A stretch of 64,000 bases of DNA from Fulvimonas soli (GTDB lineage: Bacteria; Pseudomonadota; Gammaproteobacteria; Xanthomonadales; Rhodanobacteraceae): assembly GCF_003148905.1 (NCBI RefSeq), contig NZ_QGHC01000001.1, positions 211,128 through 275,127 on the forward strand, given 5' to 3'. The notes beneath the pieces are model-generated. The model was not told the origin of the DNA, did not search any database, and saw nothing but the letters and a program-made list of their open reading frames with translations. Shown one piece after another: positions 1-9,642 of the stretch. Positions within the stretch are counted from its first letter, which is position 1. Each line of letters starts with the position of its first letter. The position numbers and the translations under genes are program-made.

Positions 1-489
1 GCGCTCGCGGGTGTCGGCCTGGCCCTGCTCGTCGAAGGCCATCACCACCGCGGCGGCGCCGTATTCGAGCACCTTGCGCGCGTGCTCCAGGAAGGCCTCC
101 TCGCCTTCCTTCAGCGAGATCGAGTTGACGATGCCCTTGCCCTGCAGGCAGCGCAGGCCGGCCTCGATCACGCTCCACTTGGACGAGTCCACCATCACCG
201 GCACGCGGGCGATGTCCGGTTCGGCGGCGATCAGGTTGAGGAAGCGGGTCATCGCCGCCTCGGAATCGATCAGCCCCTCGTCCATGTTGACGTCGATGAT
301 CTGCGCGCCGTTCTCCACCTGCTGGCGCGCCACCTCGACCGCCTCCTCGTAGCGCTCCTCCTTGATCAGCTTGCGGAACTGCGCCGAGCCGGTGACGTTG
401 GTGCGCTCGCCGACGTTGACGAAGTTCAGTTCCGGCGTGAGGACCAGCGGTTCGAGGCCGGAGAGGCGGGTGTAGCGGGGAAGGCTCAT
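1..489 (-). CDS. metH: Methionine synthase, cobalamin/folate half (MetH C-terminal part), 3' end beyond window
   Basis: This is the first 163 codons of the part of cobalamin-dependent methionine synthase that binds methyltetrahydrofolate. The visible protein has the pterin-binding signatures [14 protein letters not shown] near residues 22-35, then [14 protein letters not shown] and [16 protein letters not shown], the usual TIM-barrel strands of that domain. The ATG at 489 begins a separate protein: in E. coli-type MetH this domain is fused behind the homocysteine domain, whereas here that domain is its own gene 169 nt upstream (659-1741). The split form is known in Xanthomonads. The B12-binding and reactivation domains must lie left of base 1. 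No strong Shine-Dalgarno is seen at the usual spacing; a GAGGAAG stretch from a REP-like repeat sits about 14 nt upstream. Translation is probably coupled functionally, not fused, to the homocysteine half. Confidence 0.93.
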   Translation of the reverse strand, partial: MSLPRYTRLSGLEPLVLTPELNFVNVGERTNVTGSAQFRKLIKEERYEEAVEVARQQVENGAQIIDVNMDEGLIDSEAAMTRFLNLIAAEPDIARVPVMVDSSKWSVIEAGLRCLQGKGIVNSISLKEGEEAFLEHARKVLEYGAAAVVMAFDEQGQADTRER

Positions 490-501
490 GCGTTCGCTTT
501 G

Positions 502-640
502 GCTTCCTCTCCCCTCCGGGGAGAGGAATGAGGTGAGGGGGCGGGGCTTGCGGCGGTGCCGATCGAAGCGCGCTCCGGGGGGAGGGTGGCGCAAGAGCGG
601 TCCCTCACCCCGGCCCTCTCCCCGGCGGGGAGAGGGAGCA
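502..640. repeat. Two family-A REP-like hairpins between the metH halves
   Basis: Two palindromes built on CCTCTCCCC / GGGGAGAGG arms lie at 506-526 and 614-636 with 3-nt loops. Each is flanked by a GGTGAGGGG-type tail, and the two are in opposite orientation. They occupy most of the 169-nt gap inside what should be a single operon. The same unit recurs at 4160, 4373, 4758, 14614, 14986, 27378, 28541 and 28724. Confidence 0.85.
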
Positions 641-658
641 AGGCGCGTGCGCTTCGCA

Positions 659-1741
659 TCATGCCGCTTCGGCGTTGTCCGACGGCAGCGCGCGCGGCGC
701 CACGCCGCGCACCGCCTCGGCGATCGCCGCGATGTGCGCCGGCGTGGTGCCGCAGCAGCCGCCGACCAGGTTGAGCAGGCCGTCGCGGGCGAAGCCGCCG
801 ATCACCGCCGCCATCTGCTCCGGCGTCTCGTCGTATTCGCCGAAGGCGTTGGGCAGGCCGGCGTTGGGATGCGTGCTGACGTAGCACTCGGCGATGCTGG
901 CCAGCGTCTGCACGTGCGGGCGCAGGTCGGCCGCGCCCAGCGCGCAGTTGAAGCCCACCGACAGCGGGCGCGCGTGGCGCACGGAGTAATAGAACGCCTC
1001 GGCGGTCTGCCCCGACAGCGTGCGGCCGGAGCGGTCGGTGATGGTCCCCGAGATCATCACCGGCAGCCGCGCGCCGCGCGCGCGGAACAGTTCGCTGAGC
1101 GCGAACAGCGCGGCCTTGGCGTTGAGCGTGTCGAAGATGGTCTCGACCATGATCAGGTCCGCGCCGCCGTCGATCAGGCCGCTTGCCGATTCGGTGTAGT
1201 TGGCCGCCAGCTCGCCGAAGCTCACGTTGCGGAAGCCGGGGTCGTTGACGTCGGGCGAGAGCGAGGCGGTGCGGCTGGTGGGGCCGAGCACGCCGATCGA
1301 GAAGCGCGGCTTGTGCGGCGTGCGCGCCGTCATCGCGTCGCAGGCCTCGCGCGCCACCTGCGCGCCGGCCCTGTTCAGCTCGTAGGCCAGGTGCTCCAGG
1401 TGGTAGTCGGCCTGGCTGATGCGGGTGGAGTTGAAGGTGTTGGTCTCGACCAGGTCGGCGCCGGCCTCCAGGTAGGCCTCGTGCACGCCGCGGATGATCG
1501 CCGGCTGGGTCAGCGTGAGCAGGTCGTTGTTGCCCTTGAGGTCGCAGCCGGGGTGGTCGTGGTGCGCTGCATGCTCGCCGTCGCGGCCGTGCTCGAAGCG
1601 CTCGCCGCGGAAGCTCGCCTCGTCGAGGCGGTGGCCCTGCAGCATGGTGCCCATGCCGCCGTCGAGGACCAGGATGCGCTCGCGCAGCGCCGCCTCGATC
1701 AGCGCGACACGTTCGGGATGCAGCCAGGGCAGTTGGCTCAT
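659..1741 (-). CDS. metH: Homocysteine S-methyltransferase domain protein (MetH N-terminal half)
   Basis: This 360-aa protein is the zinc-dependent homocysteine-binding module of methionine synthase, carried as a stand-alone gene. It opens with [14 protein letters not shown] (residues 23-36) and has [17 protein letters not shown] and [12 protein letters not shown]. The zinc ligands are visible as Cys266 (GFNCALG) and Cys329/Cys330 (GGCCGTTP). Residues 49-66 carry a histidine-rich insertion ([16 protein letters not shown]) ahead of the DLKGNND motif, which E. coli MetH lacks in this form. It starts 11 nt after the upstream regulator gene and precedes the cobalamin half, so the three genes look like one operon. 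It must cooperate with the downstream gene product to transfer the methyl group from methylcobalamin to homocysteine. Confidence 0.93.
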   Translation of the reverse strand: MSQLPWLHPERVALIEAALRERILVLDGGMGTMLQGHRLDEASFRGERFEHGRDGEHAAHHDHPGCDLKGNNDLLTLTQPAIIRGVHEAYLEAGADLVETNTFNSTRISQADYHLEHLAYELNRAGAQVAREACDAMTARTPHKPRFSIGVLGPTSRTASLSPDVNDPGFRNVSFGELAANYTESASGLIDGGADLIMVETIFDTLNAKAALFALSELFRARGARLPVMISGTITDRSGRTLSGQTAEAFYYSVRHARPLSVGFNCALGAADLRPHVQTLASIAECYVSTHPNAGLPNAFGEYDETPEQMAAVIGGFARDGLLNLVGGCCGTTPAHIAAIAEAVRGVAPRALPSDNAEAA

Positions 1742-1752
1742 GGCGGTGTCCT

Positions 1753-2682
1753 CTATCTCTTCTTCTGCGCCAGCAGGCTGATGACCTCGAAGTGCGGCGC
1801 CTTGCGCTCGCGGCTGAGGCGGGTGCAGCTGAGCACGTCGAGCCCGGCGGCCCTGGCATGGCCTTCCAGCTCGGCCTGGGAGAAGCCCAGGTTGCGGTGG
1901 TCGAAGGGTTCCACCACGGCGCGGTGGCTGTGCTTGCCCAGGGTCACCGCGAGCAGGCGGCCGCCGCCGCGCAGCAGGCGCGCGGCCTCGGCCACCGCCC
2001 TGGCGGGCTGCTCGGCGTAGGTCAGTGCGTGCAGCATCAGCACCAGGTCGAAGCGGCGCCGGCCCAGCTCCAGCGCGTGCATGTCGCCCTGGCGCACCTC
2101 GACGTTGGGGAAGGGCTTGAGCCGCCGCGCGGCGGCCTCGACCACGCGCTCGCTGGAATCCACGCAGACGATCGAGCGCGCGTGCGGCGCCAGCAGCTCG
2201 GCGGTGACGCCGTCGCCGGAGGCGATGTCCAGCACGTCGCCGGTCTCCAGCAATTGCAGCAGGGCGCGCGCCAGGGTCTCCCAGGTGCGGCCCGGCGAGT
2301 AATGGCGCTCCATGTCGCCGGCCACGGTGTCGGCCCAGCCGGCTTCCCTGGCGCGCTGCGCCAGCACGCCGGGCAGGCGGTCGGCGTCCTCGCGCAGCAG
2401 GGCGTCGTCGATGCTCTCGCGCAGCGAGCGGAGCAGCGCATGCTGGTGCTCGTCGCCCTCGTTGTTGGCGCGGTAGTAGGCCGAGACGCCGGCGCGGCGG
2501 TCGCGCACCAGCCCGGCCTCCTTGAGCTTGGCCAGGTGGGTGGACACGCGCGGCTGCGCCAGGCGCAGCACCGCGGCCAGCTCGGCCACGGTCAGCTCCT
2601 CGCGCTCGAGCAGGGCCAGCAGGCGCACCCGGGTGGGGTCGGCCAGCAGGCGCAGCACGCTGGAGGCGTTCGCCAGGTCCAT
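1753..2682 (-). CDS. ArsR-family regulator fused to a SAM-dependent methyltransferase
   Basis: The 309-aa protein has two parts. Residues 1-75 form an ArsR-type winged helix ([24 protein letters not shown], then [17 protein letters not shown]). Residues 120-300 are a class I methyltransferase fold with the SAM-binding loop [15 protein letters not shown] and a [11 protein letters not shown] strand. It lacks the paired cysteines of metal-sensing ArsR proteins near the recognition helix. Fusions of this kind next to metH belong to the methionine-cycle ArsR regulators (SahR-like), which sense S-adenosyl compounds. The gene is first in the metH operon with an 11-nt gap to the next gene. A perfect palindrome at 2695-2704 lies just upstream of its start, which suggests autoregulation. 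The ligand and any catalytic activity are inferred. Confidence 0.85.
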   Translation of the reverse strand: MDLANASSVLRLLADPTRVRLLALLEREELTVAELAAVLRLAQPRVSTHLAKLKEAGLVRDRRAGVSAYYRANNEGDEHQHALLRSLRESIDDALLREDADRLPGVLAQRAREAGWADTVAGDMERHYSPGRTWETLARALLQLLETGDVLDIASGDGVTAELLAPHARSIVCVDSSERVVEAAARRLKPFPNVEVRQGDMHALELGRRRFDLVLMLHALTYAEQPARAVAEAARLLRGGGRLLAVTLGKHSHRAVVEPFDHRNLGFSQAELEGHARAAGLDVLSCTRLSRERKAPHFEVISLLAQKKR

Positions 2683-2692
2683 TGTGCATCCA

Positions 2693-2714
2693 TTTATCGC
2701 GATATAGAGATAAA
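2693..2714. promoter_or_regulatory. Candidate operator of the methionine ArsR regulator
   Basis: The arms TTTATC (2693-2698) and GATAAA (2709-2714) form an inverted repeat with a 10-nt spacer. They overlap a perfect 10-bp palindrome, TATCGCGATA, at 2695-2704. The site lies 11-32 nt upstream of the regulator's start codon in an AT-rich patch of an otherwise very GC-rich region. Position and symmetry fit an ArsR-type dimer site controlling the regulator-metH operon. Confidence 0.55.
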
Positions 2715-2765
2715 CAGACTAGGCGGCGCGGTGGCGGGCGTCAAGGCTCGGCGTGGCGGCACCGC

Positions 2766-2840
2766 TCCTGCGAAGGCGGGAATCCATGGCGGGACCATGA
2801 TGAAAGGCGCACTGGATTCCCGCTTTCGCGGGAATGACGC
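2766..2840. repeat. Family-C palindromic repeat pair
   Basis: A complete unit has arms ATTCCCGC (2816-2823) and GCGGGAAT (2828-2835) with a TTTC loop and a GACG tail. A degenerate inverted copy with GGCGGGAATCCA lies at 2775-2787. It sits in the 306-bp gap between the metH operon and the acyl-CoA dehydrogenase, where I see no gene. Similar units are at 4235, 4289, 4493, 23871, 23961 and 31178. Confidence 0.8.
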
Positions 2841-2988
2841 CGGTGAGAGCGGGCGGGAGGGATGGCCGGGTCTTGCGCCGAGACGAAGCGCGCGTGCGCG
2901 AACATCGGCGTCCTTGCTGCGTCCGCACAAGGGGGCCGGGCGCGCCCCGCTAAAATAGGCGGCTTGCCCATCCCCACGGAGTACCCCG

Positions 2989-4149
<1,161 letters not shown>

Positions 4150-4807
4150 TGCTCCTGCGCCCTCTCCCCGCCGGGGAGAGGGCCGGGGTGAGGGGGCGCC
4201 CTGGCCGTAGGCTCGGTTGCAACCTGCTGCCGCCATTCCCGCGCAAGCGGGAATCCATTGCCGACTGGGAAGCAAGCGGCGCGATGGGTTCCCGCTTGCG
4301 CGGGAATGACGTCGCGGGAGAGTGGGGCAAGCTTGGTGCGCGAGGTTGGAGTGGCCCGCGATGCTCCTGCTCCCTCTCCCCTCCGGGGAGAGGTTGGGGT
4401 GAGGGGACGCCCTGGCCGCAAACTTCGTTGCGGCCCCACCGTTGTCCGCGCGCAAGCGCGAACCATCATGCGCTTTCCCACGAAGCCCAGAATGGATTCC
4501 CGCTTGCGCGGGAATGACGCCGTGGGAGGACGGCAACCCCTATGGCAGGGCTGGAGCGGTCGGTGGAAGGGAGAAGCGGGTAGGCGCAGTTGCACGAAGC
4601 ATGGAGCGCCCCTGAGCTGGCCGTGGAGGCGTGAGGTAGGCACGCGGGAGTGCAGGCCGATTCGCGGAAGCACGGGCGGGCCGGGAAGCGTGACGCGAGG
4701 CGAAAAAAGCCCGAGCCATCCGGCTCGGGCTTTCTTGTTTCCCGGGGACCGGGGCGGCCCCTCACCCCGGCCCTCGCCCCGGCGGGGAGAGGGAGTTTCG
4801 GCGGCGC
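4150..4807. repeat. 658-bp repeat-filled gap (families A and C)
   Basis: No credible gene is seen here. The gap holds family-A hairpins at 4160-4182, 4373-4393 and about 4758-4795, and family-C palindromes at 4235-4254, 4289-4306 and 4493-4519. It also holds a strong bidirectional terminator at 4706-4733, listed separately. The mixture of two repeat families within 650 bp marks a preferred insertion area between a rightward and a leftward gene. Confidence 0.8.
4706..4733. terminator. Bidirectional rho-independent terminator
   Basis: A perfect 12-bp stem, AAAGCCCGAGCC (4706-4717) with GGCTCGGGCTTT (4722-4733), closes a 4-nt ATCC loop. A-rich and T-rich flanks lie on the two sides. It lies 75 nt past the stop of the leftward RND permease gene and can also stop rightward transcription from the acyl-CoA dehydrogenase. 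Confidence 0.9.
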
Positions 4808-7800
4808 TCAGTGGCCGCGGCGCGGGTCGGAATCGAACGCGCGCATGTCGCCGCCGGTGGCCGGCTGCGGCTTGCCGTCGCCGTCGAGCTTGTCGCCCAG
4901 CAGGCGGCGCACCACCACGTAGAACACCGGGATCAGCAGCAGGCCCAGGAAGGTGGCGAACAGCATGCCGCCGATCACGCCGGTGCCGATCGCGTGGCGG
5001 GCGTTGGCGCCCGCGCCCGTCGAGATGAACAGCGGGAACACGCCCAGGATGAACGCCAGCGAGGTCATCAGGATCGGGCGCAGGCGCAGGCGGGCCGCCT
5101 CGATCACGCCCTCGCGCAGCGTCCTGCCGTGCTGCTGCTGCTCCACCGCGAACTCCACGATCAGGATGGCGTTCTTCGCCGCCAGGCCGATCACGGTGAT
5201 CAGGCCGATCTTGAAGTACAGGTCGTTGGGCAGCCCGCGCAGCAGGGCGAACACCACCGCGCCGAGGAAGCCCAGCGGCACCACCAGCAGCACCGCCACC
5301 GGGATCGACCAGCTCTCGTACAGCGCCGAGAGGCACAGGAACACGATCACGATGGACAGCACCAGCAGCAGCGTGGCCGCGTTGCCGGACAGGATCTCCT
5401 GGTAGGACTGGCCGGTCCAGTCGAAGCCGAAGCCGTGCGGCAGGTCGTTCTCCACGATCTTCTGCATCTCGTTCATCGCCTCGCCCGAGGCGTGGCCGGG
5501 CGAGGGCGAGCCGACGATCTCCACCGCCGAGTAGCCGTTGTAGCGGGTCAGCGAGGGCGAGGCCACCTGCCAGTCCGCGTGCACCACGGTGGACAGCGGG
5601 ATCATCGCCGGCGTGCCGTCGGCGTTGGCCTGCGTGCCGCTCGGCGTGTAGAAGTGCTGCAGCGCGTCCGGTCCCATGCGGTAGGGCGCGTCCGCCTGCA
5701 GCATCACGCGCTTGATGCGGCCGCCGTAGGAGAAGTCGTTGACGTACACCGGCGCCAGCATCAGCTGGATCGCGTTGTAGATGTCGCCCACCGACAGGCC
5801 CATCGACTGCGCCTGCACGCGGTCCACCGAGAGCTGCAGCTGCGGGGCGTCCTCCAGCGTGTTCGGGCGCACGCCGGTCAGCACCGGGTCCTGGCTGGCC
5901 TTGCCCAGCAGCAGGTTGCGCGCCTGGGTCAGCGCCTCGCGCCCGGCGCCGCCGCGGTCCTGCAGGTACATGTCGAAGCCGCCGAACTGGCCCAGGCCCT
6001 GCACCGTCGGCAGGTTCACCACGAAGATCTGCGCGTCGCGGATGCCCTGCAGGGCGCCGTTGGCGCGCTGGATGAATTCCGCCGCGGTGGCCGAGCGCGC
6101 GTCCCAGTCCTTCAGGCGGATGAAGTTCATGCCGACGTTCTCGCCCTGGCCCAGGAAGCTGAAGCCGGTGATCTGCAGCACGCCGTCCACCGCGTCGTCC
6201 TTCTTCAGGACCTCGCGCATCTGCTCCATCACCGCCTTGGTGCGCTGGAGGGTGGCGCCCGGGGGCAGCTGCACCACGGCGAGCGCGTAGCCCTGGTCCT
6301 CCTCGGGCAGGAAGCTGCCGGGCAGGCGGGTGAACAGGAAGCCGCCGAGCGCCGCGATCAGCACGAACATGACCATCCAGCGCGGCGCGTGGCGCACCGC
6401 CGAGCCGATGTGGCCGGTGTAGGTGCGGGTGATCCAGCCGAACAGGTCGTTGAACTTGCGGAAGACCACGTTCTTCGGCTGGTGGTGCACCGGCACCAGG
6501 AAGCTGGCGCACAGCGCGGGCGTGAACGACAGCGCGAGGAACGCGGAGAAGCCCATCGACACCGCGATGGTCAGCGCGAACTGCTTGTAGATCACGCCGG
6601 TGGCGCCCGGCTGCAGCGCCGAGGGCACGAACACCGCCGCCAGCACCACGGTGATCGCCACCACCGCGCCGGTGATCTGGCCCATCGCCTTGCGCGTGGC
6701 CTCCTTCGGCGGCAGGTTCTCCTCGGTCATGATGCGCTCGACGTTCTCGATCACCACGATCGCGTCGTCCACCACGATGCCGATGGCCAGCACCATGCCG
6801 AACAGGGTCAGCTGGTTGATGGTGAAGCCCAGCGGCAGCATGCCGAGGAAGGTGCCCAGCAGGGCCACCGGGATCACCAGGGTGGGGATGATGGTGGCGC
6901 GGATGTTCTGCAGGAACAGCAGCATCACCAGGAACACCAGGATGATCGCCTCGACCAGCGTGTGCACCACCTCGTTGATGGAGATCTTCACGAAGGTGGT
7001 GCTGTCGTACGGGCTGAACCAGCTCACGTCCTGCGGGAAGGTCGGCGCCAGCTCGTCCATCTTGCTGCGCACCGCGGTGGCCACGTCCAGCGCGTTGGCG
7101 CCGGGCAGCAGCTGGATCGCGAAGGCGGCGATCGGCTTGCCGTCCCACTCGGTGTCGAAGCCGTAGTTGTTGGGGCCGAACGCCACGCGGCCGACGTCGG
7201 ACAGCTTGACCGTGGTGCCGTCGGGGTTGGCGCGCAGGATGATCTGCTCGAACTGCTCGGGCGTGGTGAAGCGGCCCTCCGCCGAGACGGTGGCGTTGAA
7301 GCCCTGGCCGGGCAGCGCGGGGTCGCCGCCCAGCGAGCCGGCGGCGAACTGCACGTTCTGCGCCTGGATCGCCGCCATCACCTGGGTGGCCGAGAGGTTG
7401 TAGCCCTGCAGCTTGTCCGGGTCGAGCCAGATGCGCATGGCGTACTCGGAGCCGAACTGCTGGGTGCTGCCCACGCCCGGCACGCGCGAGATCTGGTCCA
7501 GCACCTGCGAGGCGACGATGTCGTTGAGGTGGTTGCGGTCGATCGCCGGGTTGTCCGACTTCAGCGCCACCACCATCAGGAAGCCGGCGTTGGCCTTGGC
7601 CACCACCACGCCCTGCTGGGTCACCTCGGTGGGCAGGCGCGGGGTGGCCAGCGCCACCTTGTTCTGCACCTGCACCTGGGCGATGTCGGGGTTGGTGCCG
7701 GTCTCGAAGGTCAGCGTGATGCTGGCGCGGCCGGTGGAGCTGGAGGAGGAGCTGAAGTACAGCAGGTGGTCGATGCCGGTGAGCTGCTGCTCGATCACCT

Positions 7801-7987
7801 GGGTGACGGTCTTCTCCGTGGTGTCGGCGCTGGCGCCGGGGTAGGTGGCGTTGACCACCACCTGCGGCGGGGCGATCGAGGGGTAGGACTCCACGCCCAT
7901 GTTGAGCACCGCCAGCACGCCGCCGAGGGTGATCAGGATGGCCACCACCCAGGCGAAGATCGGGCGGTCGATGAAGAAACTAGGCAT
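4808..7987 (-). CDS. RND multidrug efflux permease, AcrB/MexB (HAE1) type
   Basis: The 1059-aa inner-membrane protein is a proton-driven drug exporter. It starts MPSFFIDRPIFAWVVA, the standard HAE1 N-terminus, and has the two large periplasmic loops between TM1-TM2 and TM7-TM8. The proton-relay aspartates are at Asp407-Asp408 (GIVVDDAIVVIENVER), and the TM10 lysine is in GLAAKNAILIVEFA. The docking and porter motifs GSLGG and FPQDVSW are also present. It begins 12 nt after the adaptor gene, so both are one operon. No TolC/OprM-like gene is adjacent, so it probably uses an outer-membrane channel encoded elsewhere. The terminator at 4706-4733 ends the unit. Drug specificity cannot be assigned from sequence. 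Confidence 0.95.
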   Translation of the reverse strand: MPSFFIDRPIFAWVVAILITLGGVLAVLNMGVESYPSIAPPQVVVNATYPGASADTTEKTVTQVIEQQLTGIDHLLYFSSSSSSTGRASITLTFETGTNPDIAQVQVQNKVALATPRLPTEVTQQGVVVAKANAGFLMVVALKSDNPAIDRNHLNDIVASQVLDQISRVPGVGSTQQFGSEYAMRIWLDPDKLQGYNLSATQVMAAIQAQNVQFAAGSLGGDPALPGQGFNATVSAEGRFTTPEQFEQIILRANPDGTTVKLSDVGRVAFGPNNYGFDTEWDGKPIAAFAIQLLPGANALDVATAVRSKMDELAPTFPQDVSWFSPYDSTTFVKISINEVVHTLVEAIILVFLVMLLFLQNIRATIIPTLVIPVALLGTFLGMLPLGFTINQLTLFGMVLAIGIVVDDAIVVIENVERIMTEENLPPKEATRKAMGQITGAVVAITVVLAAVFVPSALQPGATGVIYKQFALTIAVSMGFSAFLALSFTPALCASFLVPVHHQPKNVVFRKFNDLFGWITRTYTGHIGSAVRHAPRWMVMFVLIAALGGFLFTRLPGSFLPEEDQGYALAVVQLPPGATLQRTKAVMEQMREVLKKDDAVDGVLQITGFSFLGQGENVGMNFIRLKDWDARSATAAEFIQRANGALQGIRDAQIFVVNLPTVQGLGQFGGFDMYLQDRGGAGREALTQARNLLLGKASQDPVLTGVRPNTLEDAPQLQLSVDRVQAQSMGLSVGDIYNAIQLMLAPVYVNDFSYGGRIKRVMLQADAPYRMGPDALQHFYTPSGTQANADGTPAMIPLSTVVHADWQVASPSLTRYNGYSAVEIVGSPSPGHASGEAMNEMQKIVENDLPHGFGFDWTGQSYQEILSGNAATLLLVLSIVIVFLCLSALYESWSIPVAVLLVVPLGFLGAVVFALLRGLPNDLYFKIGLITVIGLAAKNAILIVEFAVEQQQHGRTLREGVIEAARLRLRPILMTSLAFILGVFPLFISTGAGANARHAIGTGVIGGMLFATFLGLLLIPVFYVVVRRLLGDKLDGDGKPQPATGGDMRAFDSDPRRGH

Positions 7988-7999
7988 GTCGTCGCTCCG

Positions 8000-9181
8000 T
8001 CACTTCGTGCCGGCCGCGGCCGGTCCCTGCGCGCTGGCGCCGCCTGCGCCCGGCTGCCACGGCGTGGCCTTGGCCGGCGCGCCGGCCTTGACCTTCTGCA
8101 GGCCGGAGACGACCACGCGGTCGCCCGCCTTGAGGCCGCCGGTGACCACCCAGTCGGTGCCGCGCGTGCCGCCGATGACCACGTCGCTGCGCGCCACCTT
8201 GCCGTCGGCGCCGACCACCATCGCGTAGGCGCCGGCGGTGTCGCGCAGCACCGCCTGCTGCGGCACCAGGAACACCTTGTGCTGCTCGCCGAGGTCGGCC
8301 TTGATGGTGACGTACATGCCCGGCAGCAGCGTGTGGTCCGGGTTGGGGACCTGCGCGCGCAGGTTCACCGCGCCGGTGGCCGGGTTCACCGTGGTGTCGG
8401 AGAAGTCCAGCGTGCCCGGCCGCGGGTAGGCCTGGCCGCCGGGCAGGGCGATCTGCACGCCGGTCTTGTCCGGCGGCGCGAGCGTCACGTTGCCCTTGGT
8501 CTGCGCCGCGCGCAGCTGCGCGAGCTCGGCGGCGCTCAGGGTGAAGTTGACGTAGAGCGGGTCGATCTGGTCCACCGTGGTGAGCAGGGTGGCCTCGCCC
8601 TGGCCGACCAGCGCGCCCTCGGTCACCTGCTGCTGGCCGGCGCGGCCGTCGATCGGCGAGGTGACGTTGGCGTAGCCCAGGTTGATGCGCGCGGACTGCA
8701 CGCTGGCGCGCGCCTGCTGCACCGCGGCCGCGGCGGTGCGCTCGGTGGCCAGCGCGTTGTCCAGGTCGGCCTTGGAGACGTAGCCCTTCGGCGCCAGCTC
8801 GCGCGCGCGCTGCGCGTTGACCCTGGCGTTGGCGTAGCTGGCCTCGGCCTGCGCCAGGCTGCCCTGGGCGGCATCCAGCGCGGCCTTGAGCGGCGCCGGG
8901 TCGATCTGGAACAGCACCTGGCCCTGCTTCACGTCGCTGCCCTCGGCATAGGTGCGCTTGAGCAGCACGCCGGCCACGCGGGCGCGCACGTCGGCGCTGC
9001 GGAAGGGCGACAGGCGGCCCACCAGTTCCTTGCTCAGCGGCGCGTCCTGCGGCTGCAGCGTGATCACGCCGACTTCCGGCGGCGGCATCTGCGGCGGACC
9101 CTGGTCCTTGCCTTTGCCGCAGGCGGCCAGTGCGAGCAGGCCTAGGCACAGTGCGGGGGTGCGCAGTGTCGTGGGCTTCAT
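8000..9181 (-). CDS. RND efflux periplasmic adaptor lipoprotein (AcrA/MexA type)
   Basis: This 393-aa membrane-fusion protein links the RND pump to an outer-membrane channel. A lipoprotein signal ends in the lipobox LALAAC with lipidated Cys21. Two lipoyl-like half-motifs (RARVAGVLLKRTYAEGSDVKQGQ and the later SPIDGRAGQQQVTEGALVGQG region) flank an alpha-helical hairpin at about residues 95-165. A beta-barrel follows, with PLYVNFTLS and PGMYVTIKADLG. The C-terminal 25 residues are low-complexity Ala/Gly/Pro. It is the first gene of the two-gene pump operon, and no TetR- or LysR-type regulator lies beside it. Confidence 0.94.
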   Translation of the reverse strand: MKPTTLRTPALCLGLLALAACGKGKDQGPPQMPPPEVGVITLQPQDAPLSKELVGRLSPFRSADVRARVAGVLLKRTYAEGSDVKQGQVLFQIDPAPLKAALDAAQGSLAQAEASYANARVNAQRARELAPKGYVSKADLDNALATERTAAAAVQQARASVQSARINLGYANVTSPIDGRAGQQQVTEGALVGQGEATLLTTVDQIDPLYVNFTLSAAELAQLRAAQTKGNVTLAPPDKTGVQIALPGGQAYPRPGTLDFSDTTVNPATGAVNLRAQVPNPDHTLLPGMYVTIKADLGEQHKVFLVPQQAVLRDTAGAYAMVVGADGKVARSDVVIGGTRGTDWVVTGGLKAGDRVVVSGLQKVKAGAPAKATPWQPGAGGASAQGPAAAGTK

Positions 9182-9642
9182 GGGGGCTCCGGGTGTTCTT
9201 ATGCGTTATTGGGAAGGGGGCGGGCGCGGGACCGCGGACGGCGGCCCGCCAGCATGGGCCGGCCGGGCCGTGCGGTCCCAGTGCCATTTCTCCCGGGCCG
9301 GCGGACCTGCCGGTCGGGAACGGGACTGTACTCGCCAGTTTATATTTTGATCGGCGCCGCGGTCCAGTGCTCTGGCAGCTTTCCGGGCGCGCCGCGCCGC
9401 CCTCCGGCCCGACGGCGAAGCGCCTCCCGCGCATCGTGCACAGTGCGCGCGACGGTCGCGTGGACGCGCGCGCATCGGTCGTCCCGATCATCCCGCACGC
9501 CGCGCGATGGCGTAAACGGAGCCTGACGACGCGCCTGCGTGCGGGCGCGAATTGCTGCATCGCCGATGGCATCGCCTGGGGGCGAGGCGTATCCTTTTCA
9601 GGCTTTGCGCTTCACCTCGTCTCCACTGCATACCCAGATGCC
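9182..9642. other. 461-bp divergent promoter region between RND operon and NAD-GDH
   Basis: I see no gene here. The middle (9325-9350) is unusually AT-rich for this genome and contains the best leftward promoter candidate, listed separately. The right half leads to the glutamate dehydrogenase start and shows no clear -35/-10 pair or Shine-Dalgarno. Confidence 0.6.
9339..9366 (-). promoter_or_regulatory. Candidate promoter of the RND efflux operon
   Basis: On the minus strand a TGGACC hexamer (9361-9366) is followed after 16 nt by TATAAA (9339-9344). The imperfect symmetric stretch ACTGTACTCGCCAGT (9326-9340) overlaps the start-site side of the -10, where a TetR-type repressor could act. Only the AT-richness is striking; the hexamers are partial matches. 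Confidence 0.35.

Noticed and set aside
490..2715. A SAM or cobalamin riboswitch controlling the metH operon
   Set aside because: The 5' leader of the operon is too short and shows only an ArsR-type palindrome; the gap between the metH halves holds REP hairpins, not a riboswitch core.
4811..9145. A 1444-aa rightward His/Arg/Ala-rich frame
   Set aside because: It is the exact antisense of the RND genes, and its composition (runs of His, Arg, Gly, Ala) is typical of shadow frames.
9130..9642. N-terminal extension of the glutamate dehydrogenase frame up to 9130
   Set aside because: The frame stays open through high-GC antisense noise over the RND promoter region; conserved protein begins only after the ATG at 9643.
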